Source of the DNA: Elysia chlorotica
Lineage: Eukaryota; Mollusca; Gastropoda; Plakobranchidae
Assembly (NCBI GenBank): GCA_003991915.1
Contig: RQTK01000083.1
Location: 112,207 to 176,206 of the forward strand
Length of the DNA stretch: 64,000 nt
Direction: 5' to 3'
Each line of letters starts with the position of its first letter. Position 1 is the stretch's first letter. Of the stretch, positions 44,930 through 56,200 are shown in pieces. Under the pieces are notes generated by a model that searched no databases, was not told the DNA's origin, and was given only the letters and a program-made list of their open reading frames with translations. The translations under genes and the position numbers were made by a program.

Positions 44930-45110
44930 TAGTGGATTTGGCCTAAGATAAACCTCTTGGGGACAAGGCTAAAGGTTTATTTTTACCCCAGGTTTACATT
45001 AAACAGTGACTGTAAAGTTAAAAAAAAGGAAATGTTGTCTAGGAAATAGTTTGCGTAAAACCACAGTTTATCTTAAAACAAGGGTTAACGTAAGCGGATT
45101 CCACTTTATG
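44930..45110 (+). mobile_element. MITE-like element, copy 3
   Basis: Ends AGTGGATTTGGCCTAAGATA and, reversed, AGTGGAATCCGCTTACGTTA are imperfect terminal inverted repeats. The body shares GATAAACCTCTTGG and ACAGTGACTGTAAAGT with 14025-14175 and 14690-14825. Confidence 0.6.
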
Positions 45111-45134
45111 GACAAAGAGAATAGCTAGACCAAC

Positions 45135-45163
45135 AAGAATTGTTGTTGCTGTTGTTGTTGTTG

Positions 45164-45213
<50 letters not shown>
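45135..45213. repeat. (TTG)n/(TTA)n microsatellite
   Basis: A short TTG array turns into about 15 TTA units. Confidence 0.9.
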
Positions 45214-46697
45214 TGGTTGTTGGCCATATCAATTTTTTCAGTCAAGAAGTAGAATTGAATTTAAAAAGTGAGTAAATAAAACTAAGGTAAGGTTTGAGTT
45301 TCGTGGCAAATGATGTCTGAATAGAGAAGGATGGAGGATATGATACAGTTCAGGATTGCCTGGCTAAATGTGGAGGTGTAGCCATATTATACCACTTCAA
45401 CTAGAGAATGCAGAGACAGAAAGAGCCGCCAAGCTAGATAGAGTAAGCTGTTCTGCTTTAATTATATGGCTAGACCGATGAATTGTTTCGTTGTTGTTTT
45501 TAAAGATACGAATTCGGTTCTGAAACATAATTATGTCTAAGACTGTCATATTATTGTACATGTAATTGTGAACATAAAAATTTGCAACTAATTAGGTATT
45601 TCTTTTAGGTTAAAAGTTGTTCAAAGTATCTGAAATCCAGATAAAAAAATGATCGCATTATTTTGAAGGATGGTACTAAATCGCTATGTATTCTCTTATT
45701 TATATATCATATGGGTCACAATTTGTTTATATAAGATTCCATTTTTATACCATCCTTGTTTAACCTTTTCATGATGCTGATATCCGATGTGGAAACCACT
45801 ATTTATTTTACAGCCATTCATATTTAAATAGGGCATAATAGTGCTGTAGGTAGCAGGTCCTGAAAAGATAATGTAAAGGAATGCTTCAGTCATCACTGCG
45901 GGAGTCAATCTCCAGGGGGGCATAACTGAAAACATTGATTTTATGTTGGAAAAAAATGGAGTTGCATGCCTTTGTATAAGCAAGTAATAAGAATTGATGA
46001 AACTGAAACGACTTGCCCCTAGGAAAGAAAAAATAAATTCAAGCAAAGGTAGATTCAAAGGAGGCATTCACTTATGTGCATGTGTAAAGGCGAAGTTCTG
46101 GTACATTGTGTTATAGAGTATCATGAGAAGCAAATGCGTTACCTTCACTTAATTTTATAAATCTTTAACTAGACTTTTTTGTTCAGGCGAAATCTGAATA
46201 TGTATGAATGGTCTACCACGGGTACGTGTAGCCCGAATCACGAGAGAAGCCAATCGTCATAAGGACAACAGTCAAATAGTCCTTGTATTGCGAGTTTATT
46301 CTGAAAGGTGTTGTTGAACCCACGTCTGAGCCATAAATCTGTGAGAACTATTTATTTACATGTACATTGTACATGTATGAGGGGCCTGTAAATAGATTTA
46401 GTTCAATAATTATGTGAATTATCTAGTCAGTTATAAATGAGAATTTGTGCTGCTTTTTTTCTTTTAAATTATGATCAAATGCTTGATTATTTAAAGATGG
46501 TTTGGGTATGTTCTTAACTATTCTTACTGTTCTTGAATTTTAAACATTCCAAAACTTTCCAGTGTAGCTTAAGTTTTTATTATGTTGAAGATTTTTTTTT
46601 TAGAATTACCTACAATACTTTACTGCCTAGTTCATATTTGTTTTAAAAATTCTTACTTTTTTTTTTTTTTAAGAAGATCATCACACAAAGTTCTGTT

Positions 46698-46700
46698 ATG

Positions 46701-46739
<39 letters not shown>

Positions 46740-46745
46740 TTTATT
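46698..46745. repeat. (ATT)n microsatellite
   Basis: About 13 TTA units followed by a T-run. Confidence 0.9.
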
Positions 46746-48599
46746 TTTTTTTGGTCAACTTTTGAATTGCTCAACATCTATCGCTGTGAGCCAAAGTCAA
46801 ACTCATTAGAGGAACAGTTAGTGAACTGCTTCATGAAGTTCATGTACCAAGCTCAGATAAGTCAAACATACAATCATTTTTTTTACCATCAGGCTATGAA
46901 AAATTCTAGTCTGTTTTATAAAGTCCAACTGAAGCACCAGGGGTGGACTTAACTGTTTTGTTTGTTTAATGCACGAATAAGATTAAGAATCTGAGTAAGA
47001 TTAAGACTCTAAAATCAGCGTACTTAATCTAGTATAAATTCTTTGTGGAATTAAGAAATTTCAGCTTTCACTATTTACTTTAGACTTTTGTATTATATTA
47101 AACATTTACTAAGTTATCAAAATGCTCCAGAAACCATTGTTATAATAGGCTGTGTTGATTATTTATACACTTGAATATGGCACAAAAAGCCATGTGTAAT
47201 TTTATCTTGGTGCGGTTTTATGTAAATTAGATATACATGTATATATATGAATGTTGCTCTGACCAAACTACTTGTGTAGGAGACTTTTGGTATCTAAGTA
47301 AATGTGACTCTGATACACAACATGCAGTTTGTTATGGTTTTCTTTGAGTGAGATGAGATTGAGAGAATGGAAATTGGAATCGAAATCTTTGAAAAAATAA
47401 ATTTGTTGGAAGTAGTAACAAATTTTACCTTTTTTTTTCTCTTCGCCTGGGTCTATACAGTTAAAATGTTTAACCTGGCTCAAGTTCAAAGTTGGACAAA
47501 GTTAGTCCACACATTGAAAATTGAAGTGTTTGACTTTAAAAGGGAACTAAAAGAAAATATTTTTCAGACTTGCATACAAAACTCCACTATACGTAGCTAC
47601 AGTGTAATAAATATCTGCACACACTTTTGCCTTCAGTTATAATACAAACTCAGGTGACAGTGATTATCATCTGTCACATTACAATCATACATTCATCATT
47701 TCATGTGTATGTTACAGTCTAGCCTGGAAATTAGTTGTTCTCAAGAAATGCCTAAAATGGATCAATGGATCACAAGAAACACATTCACACACAAAAATAG
47801 CCAAGTTTGAGGTAGTATGTTTACTATGAACAGTATTTATTTATTGAAGAATCATAAATATTATTGCCCCTTTAAAAGGTATTTTCTCAATTAAATATTA
47901 AAAGGCATTCACATAGAACTTGGATGATGTACATTAAATAATGAGTATAATAATAATAAAAAAAAAGATGAAAGGTAAAAAATGTTCACAGTGTAGCGTT
48001 TAGTAATACTAGCAAGGCTGCTCAATGAAATACTCTATTTTGGTCCAGTCAACAAATGTAGAAACAAACATAGGAACACTGGTTGATCAAACAGTTGAAT
48101 TGCAAAAACTAAAAATCAAAACAACAATTCTCCATTTCTAAGTGGAATAAGAAGTGAAATCCTGCATATTAAAGATCACTATCTAAAGATAAGATATATG
48201 ACTTGCATCACAAATCACTTGTCACCGGCACATAATGTTTTAACCAAGGTTTCAGGCCAAACAGTTCAAATATATCTCTTTTTTTTTTTTCTGTTCGCAG
48301 TAGTTATAACTGCGCTATTAATAACTGATGCGTTTTGTTTTCAACATGAACCCCACATGAAGTATTTCACAGCTGTAATGATTGCAAGGATAAATAGATC
48401 ATAATAAGAAAGATGCCTTACATTCAGTTATAAAGACAATAAGTAGAGGGGGTGGGAGTCAAGGGCATTTCTTAATCTGAACATAACACAAGTCCCTGAA
48501 TCAATGGTTACAACTCAGGGACTGTCTCCTTTCTAAGTAGCGTCATTACTTCACGTTTTGTGCTCCAAATCCAGGCATACATTTAAACATTACAGTCCA

Positions 48600-48780
48600 G
48601 CCTATGCAGAGCAAAGGTAACATGGTGGTCGAAAGATAGAGACACCAGCTATTCAGCAGAATGTTGCAAGTTCCATCCCCACTCTGCCATGTTTTATTCC
48701 TACTGTGTGGATCAGTGTCAGTATAATGTGATTGACTGAATCCTGAGTATCCCGCTGTGGTATCTAGTTGCCGTATAGGA
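48600..48780 (+). mobile_element. tRNA-derived SINE with degraded head
   Basis: ATGGTGGTCGAAAGATAGAG...GCAAGTTCCATCCCC resembles a decayed tRNA head with A and B boxes. It is followed by the family body ATCAGTGTCAGTATAATGTG then ATTGACTGAATCCTGAGTAT. It lies in the presumed C12orf4 3' UTR or just beyond. Confidence 0.55.
48693..48698 (-). terminator. Candidate C12orf4 poly(A) signal
   Basis: AATAAA on the minus strand about 355 bases after the stop codon, inside the SINE at 48600-48780. Another candidate lies at about 47835. Confidence 0.25.
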
Positions 48781-49053
48781 TTTTCGTTTTCTACAACCAA
48801 AGATTACTATATTGTGCATATCAAATATTATTTCTCACTCAAACCTCACATATTTTCTCACAGAAATCTGAACAGGCTTAAATATGAGATGCACTCCATA
48901 TGGATAACACTGATATCTGCCTGATCTATGACTAGAAACATGTGAAGAGAAAATGTTTGGACATGAAGAAAATCCTGTTGTTGTTGTCCATGTTTTAGCT
49001 CTGCCTGTTTCAACCAGTCCGCGGAGGAAGGTGCAAGACTGGAGACTGAAGGG

Positions 49054-52000
49054 TTAACTGGACTTGACCACGAGAGGGTTGGACAGGCGGAAGATCGTGG
49101 GAATCATGTTGCTGATTTGATAGAACATTTCTTCAGATAAACCCTGTGGACGTTTTAAAATAATTAACATAACAAATAACATGGTGATATACATAATTAT
49201 GTACTTATGTACGAAACAATCTTTTCGCCTCTAGTTTGTTTACATCTTTATAACAACTTCTAAAAATTAATGTTATTTTGCATCAAGTTATTTCTGCATT
49301 TATAAATATATCTAGATTTCATAAAAAGATAAGACTTGAGCAAATATTTGTCAACATTTCAAGAACTGAGTAGACATAGAAATACCCCCCCCACCCCACT
49401 TTCAAAATACACACTAAAAAATTAACATCCAAAAAAAGAAGACAGAACTATATCCGCTGATTTTTTTAATTTAAGATCTCTGCCCATAATTTTAAAACTA
49501 GAAGGCACCAGCTAGTCCAGGAAATACCTTCCACCTACCCTCGGAACCAGGAACTGTATTGTCCTCGACTCCTGGCTGCTGTAGGTGGCCATCTCGATCA
49601 TGAAACCTTTCACACACTTAAACATCAGCTCCGCGCGTTTCATGCACCATGGGATAGTCATCTCCTACAGGGCGAATCGTGAACAAAATATCACCAAATA
49701 AGCACACCCACACACACATAAAATATATATATATATCTAAGAAAAAGACCAAAATTTTTACATCGAATTTTTTTTTTTCTGTAAATAAATTAATTGATTT
49801 CATAGGTTAACATATTTCATTACTTGTTCCGCTCAGATGGAAATAAAGTAATAGATTTGAACATGTAGATTAGTACAAAATGCTTATATCAAATTTCTCT
49901 GAATCGATTGTAAAATATGTCTAATTTGTCATCACAGAAAGTTGACTTCATGACTCACACTAGCCTCCATTGCGCACATCACAATTGAGCAGATTAGAGG
50001 CTCTGGGCCATAAGTACAAGGTTGCTTCAATATAAGAATAAGAAGGCTAATGAGGAACCGTAAGCCGCAGCAACGCTGTACTAACAGCCCTCTTTGTTTT
50101 ATTGTTACACGATTTTCAAACCCATGTCTCTACACTAGCTTTGGCTCAATGGGAACTCGGTTGCTTCCCCATCATAAGAAATAACCCTTAACTCAAGGGA
50201 GTCACATCGCCTACACATAGGCTGTGAAATAGACATTTATTTTAAAGATAAAAAGCTGTGAATTTCATGAGCATTGCTGGCAAAATGCAGTGACTCCATT
50301 GATTTAACTTTATTTTCTTAAACTACAAAATAGAGTTGTTATAAGAATATAACCCAAACAAATTAAATTTTTCATACCTCCGTCATCTCGTGGGTGAGCA
50401 GCAGCGGTATCGTAATGGTGTGGATGTCGTAGCGGAAGCAAAGCTTAATGATGTTGCGGATACTCAGGATCACCGGATGGCGAGACGTGATGTCGGACGT
50501 CCGGATGTTGTCGTCGCTGACCAAGTGAAACACGACATGGACTTCTGACAGGTTGGAATGCTTGGTGAGGAAAAAGTCTCCGCCGTGCAGTTTCTTCTCT
50601 CCACCTTTCTCCTGGGAGGTTATGAGACGATACAAAAACACACAAAAAATTAATTTATAAGACAAGACACACAAAATAGTCGATTTATGAGACAAGACAC
50701 ACAAAAAAGTCGATTTATGAGACAAGACACACACAAAAAGTCAATTTATGAGACAAGACACACACAAAAACGTTAGTTCACTAGACAGACACAAAAAAAG
50801 ATCCATTCAGATATTGGGACCAGTCGTGGCCATGAGTCTGCCTAAGAAGGATTGACTAGATGATGATAATATCTTATATTTTTATAAACAGGCTCGTTTG
50901 CTAGATCCTGGATATGGACTATATATTTTTTTATTGAAACATGCACATTAAATACTGGCAACTGGGTTAACTTTTTTTTCCACTGAACTTTTTTGAGTAA
51001 AACTATAAAGAGGGGCTTTTTAAACGATTATTATATTCAACAACATACCATATGAAATTGTTTTCCCTCAAAATTTTTATTTATGGAAAATTTGCATAAC
51101 TGAGCGGTTGTAATTTCACACAATGTGGACTTATTAGCTGTATTTGTCATTTGATTATTTGAGAGGTCTACTGATTGTAGAGCAGATTTTGAATCTGTGA
51201 ACAAGACTCTGTGCGTGTTGCCAGGGGTGGGTCTCTCTGAAAAATTTGATTTAACCAATTATTTACAGGAGCGTCTGCCATTGCCAGCTGTGTTTTTTTT
51301 TATGGGAGTGCCCGCTATCGCCCGCTAAGAAACGAGTTTGGCATACACCTTTTGTGTATGGACTAGTAGCTATATTAATAATTTTGCTCTGGAAAAAGAA
51401 GATCTACACATTCTCAATGAAGATTTCTACTTTCCATAGCTGTTTACCCCTTTAGAAAATATTATGTGGTTGAGGGGTTACGATTTTTCAAAAACACTGA
51501 TCTACTCTTATGAGACAATCATGCACAAAAACATTAGTTCACTAGACAGACACAAAAAAGATCCATTCAGATATTGGGACCAGTCGTGGCCATGAGTCTG
51601 CCTAAGAAGGATTGACTAGATGATGATAATATCTTATATTTTTATAAACAGGCTCGTTTGCTACATCCTAGATATGGACTATACAGTTCTTTTTTGTGCC
51701 CACCATTGCCAGCTGGGTTTTTTTACAAGAGAGCCCGCTAAGAAATGAGTTTGGCATATACCTTTAGCAGACTAGCAGCTATATATAATTTTTGTCTGGA
51801 AAAAGAAGATTTACACATTCTCAATGAAGATTTTTACTTTCCATAGCTGTTTACCGCTTTAGAAAATAGAACGTGGTTGAGGAGTTGCGATTTAAAGTGT
51901 AACTTTTGCATATCAAAATGACCACACAAAAAAAATAAATGTTAAGTAAATAAAAACATCATTGATACATGTTAATGACTTTAGTGTTTTGTTTGTTGAA

Positions 52001-53149
52001 ATGTTATGCAAATCAAAACAAATTTTTTTCTAAAACGAATACTTCCACTTAAAAAATAGTAAATCCACTTGCAGATGCTTGGATCTGCTCTTTTTCAGTT
52101 CACCTGATGCATTTCTTTATGTGTGCCACGTCTTGTCTTCATTGAGTAATCCGTTTTTGAATAATAAAGTAATATAACTAGGACCATAGGGCTTGTAAAT
52201 TCTTTTAAAAAATCGGCGGTGTCAATCTGTCTGTGAGTCTCTAGGTCTAGTACTGTAGAAAGCCAGTTCTCTACTGTAACAGATTTGCTGGTGATGGTGG
52301 TAATCTGTTAGGCTCTGTTTGTCTAGGGGTATTAAAAATATTCACAGCCAATCACACGACTCGTCCGTAGAAAATAAATCCGAAGTCCGCAAGTAACAAT
52401 TTCAAACTGTTTAATCCAACAAAAGGGCTATACTCTACAATGTTTGTAGGACGGCTCAATAGTACTAGGTCTAGTGCTGTAGAAAGCCAGTTCTCTACCT
52501 CTTAAGCCAATTACTCCTCATCCTCCCACCCCTACACACACACACACACTGACAAAAGTCTAACTACCTGAATCTTAGCCCCCCAAAAAGTCTAAAACCC
52601 TGACCTTGTTCTCCCAAATATCTAAAGACGCTGACCTTTTCACCCACAAAAGTCTAACTACCCTGACCAAGGCCCCCCAAAATTCTAACAAGCCTGACCT
52701 TGTTCTCTCAAATGTCTAAAGACCCTGACCTTGTCCAAACAAAAAGTCTAACTACCCTGACCAAGGCCCCCCAAAATTCTAACAAACCTGACCCTTGTTC
52801 CCTCAAATGTGTAAAGACCCTGACCTTGTCCCAAACAAAAAGTCTAACGACCCTCACCTTATCCCCCAGAAAAAGTCTAACGACCCTGACCTTGTCCTCC
52901 CCGCTGTTGCTGCTGCTCGAGCTGTGCAGACTGAGCGCGTCGCCGGCGTCGCAGTCCTCGCCTGCCTGGATCCTGCGCATGGTTCGAACCCGAGCCGCCT
53001 CGGGCAGCTGCTGCTCCACGTACTCAAACTGCTGGGCCAGGGGAGGGAAGTGAAAGTCGGTGGAGTGCTCACACAGGTTGGCGAATCCTTGGGGAGGTGG
53101 AGAACATCAATCTCATCATCATTATCATCATCATTATGATAATAATACC

Positions 53150-53220
<71 letters not shown>

Positions 53221-56200
53221 NNNNNNNNNNNNNNNNNNNNNNNNNNNNNNNNNNNNNNNNNNNNNNNNNNNNNNNNNNNNNNNNNNNNNNNNNNNNNNNN
53301 NNNNNNNNNNNNNNNNNNNNNNNNNNNNNNNNNNNNNNNNNNNNNNNNNNNNNNNNNNNNNNNNNNNNTAAAATTATAACTATAAAACCCAGAATTGGTG
53401 GTAAAGTTCAACTTCCAAGGTAACAGATGACTAATAAAAGCAATGTAAAAAGACTGTAAAGTAAATTTTTATTTGTAAAGAAGACAATAAAGAGAATCAT
53501 GTAAAAAGAGCAGTGATCAAACTCACTGTGTTTGATGCCGGTGTAGGAGTTGAGCCTGTTGTCAACCAGCATGACCATCCCACACAGGTTGTTGGAGTAG
53601 AGGGACATCGCCGTCTGGAGGCGCTGGGGCTGGGGGATCACCACACCACTACACACACGGTACACACACGGTACACACATGGTACACGAGGAGGAGAGGG
53701 GGGGAGAGAGTTATAAACAGGTTTAATGCTTTACAAACCGAGATGTTTAAAGTGTTGCCTAAGTAAAATCACTAGTACTGAAGAAGCAGTGCAACAGGTT
53801 TAACTTTAACATCAACACTATGCTACACCAGGTCAACACACAGTGAGTTGGATGAAAAATGTACACATGGTGATTAGATTGAAAGGTCAAAAACCGTTTT
53901 GATACTTGAGAACTGGAAAAATGCTTACAGCAATGTTTAATATTCTATCTGTAGTTTAGGAACACTGTCAGCTTTAGCTCAAGGTTGCACATAATTTGTT
54001 TTTTTCAGAGCCCATTCCATCATATTACACTTCCATCAGGTCTTTTTACATTTGAGAAAACATTTTAAAAATGAGGAAGAAGAAGAGGGCACAATGGCTC
54101 ACCCAACAGTGTGTGGTTTATGCTTGCAGAGTTCCAGAATGTCGGCACAGAGCAGACGCAGGTTGTGTGTGGTTTTCATCTGAGCACCTGGTGAAAGAGA
54201 ACATTTGTAAACATTTCCTTCTTCCTCCAGATGCACCAGTGGTAATGAGATTTCACGAGGAGTTGTGTAACTTAGATAGAAGCTGTGAGCTCATTAAGCG
54301 ATAGCAATATTTTGCTGGGTGTTTAATTAGTCAAATTAATTGTTTCTAGTTCTGAGCTAAAAAAAGATGTAGCAACCAAGCCTTATGAGTAAATGTGTTA
54401 ACTTGTTCTCATATAACTGAGGTGTGCTGTGTACTTTATAAATGTGTGTACTAGACCTCTCATATCAAGGTGTATCTTGTACTCAAGAAAGGTGAGAGCT
54501 TATTAAGTCCCAGTACTGTGGTGCATTGTCTACTTAAGAAAGGAGGAAACTTGTTAGTTCCCAGCTTCAAGGTCTTTCATGTACTGAGTAAGTGTGTGAA
54601 CTTGTTCTGTCCCAGTACCGAGATGTATCGTGAAACTCTCCTCCAGTCTCGTCGGAGCATGTCTCTCATCCTCCTCGGCATCTGGGAGTCCCGACGCAGC
54701 ATTTCTCAGTCTTTGCCTGGAGTAGGAGTACGCAACAAAACAAGATATATAACATAAATAACGTACTGAGGAAACAGACAATAATTGGATTACGAAAAGC
54801 ATCTAAATATTATCACAAAGATATAACTTTGAAAAAATTGTAGTTTGAAAAAGGCCAGTGGTGCTGCTCGAAATGTAAAACATGCAATGCTTTTCAAATT
54901 ATTTTCTCTATAAAATTTGAAGTGATTTTAACAAAAACAAAACAAAAAAGAAAAGTGGAGGAAAGTGGTGCTATGGTAACAATTCAACAAAGGATGGCCT
55001 GAAGATGTACCTCCATGGAGCATGTCTTTGAGAGGCACCAAATTGCATATTTAATTGACACATCAATTAACACACTGCTACAGTGAATATCAACCCACTG
55101 AAAAATTAAAAATGTTAACCAGTTTTGTAAAGCTTTTTAGGATCCTTAACTTTTTATTTTTATTTTTCTCTATTGCTACTCTTGGTTCCACAATGCTCTG
55201 TATCAAAGAGTATAAGACACATTTTTTTTTACTATAAAAAAATTTATGCAGCAGTTATGCCATCTGGATCTTTATTTTTTTTACCGATTCTCATGCGCAA
55301 AGTGCAAAACATATTGGCTTAAAAAAAAAACATAAACCCTTCACAAACTGAACTCTGATCTGTCAACTTTTTAAAAACTGAAAATCTGTAAATTCCTGGA
55401 ATATTGACATTAATGATGAAAATTTGGCCGTACACATAGGATGGGAGCGTGGCGTTGCCTCTGGAGTCCTCATGCACTCGATGAACCCACTCTCGGTACT
55501 CCGCCTTCTGCTGGTCCTGCAACACTCCCAGCTCTGAACGCCACTTGTCTTCAATCATCTGGCAATGGGAGAAATCACATGAAAAATATGAAAAAAAAAA
55601 CAAAAAAAAAAACAACAACAAAATTTATAACATTCAAATTTTCACATTCCCTTTTTTTTTTTTCGTTCTTCAGACTACTTCTTTGATACTAAATTCAAAA
55701 TTAATATCTTAACAATGTCCCATAAGAATCTGGATTTTAAATTCAGTCATGAAAATAGACTGAAAGATTTAGTAAATGAATTTGGAAATGGGAGAAAACA
55801 CAAGCACAATTTTTGTCTATAACAAAAATATAAAAAGAACAACATATTGTGATATATACAGTTTAATGACTACTCTTAACTTTTAAAAGCCAGTTGTTGT
55901 TTATTTGTTGTTGTTGTTGTTGTTGTTTTTTTGCACAGTTCTTCTCAATACTGATTCCAAAATGAATATCCTTACAATATCATAAGGTTGTCTGGATTTG
56001 AAATTTACTCATAAAAAATGACTGAAAGATTTAGTAGACAAATTTAAATTTTCTACTGTCAAACTATATGAAGAGAGCCAGGTATAAGATATCTCTGTAC
56101 TATCCTCAGCTTATTTGAACAGGCTTGGCTCACCATGATACTACACTGACCTGTGTGGTTTCAAACTGCTTCTGAGCTAGCTTGTTAATGTCGGTATCTT

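Larger units (their letters stand above)
39096..49053. other. CLEC16A 3' region and convergent intergenic stretch, no gene recognised
   Basis: AT-rich sequence with many T and A runs and short chance ORFs. No conserved protein block was recognised on either strand. It holds a microsatellite cluster, a MITE-like element at 44930-45110, a short tandem array at 44165-44345 and a SINE at 48600-48780. The two flanking genes are convergent, so their 3' UTRs lie here. Confidence 0.6.
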
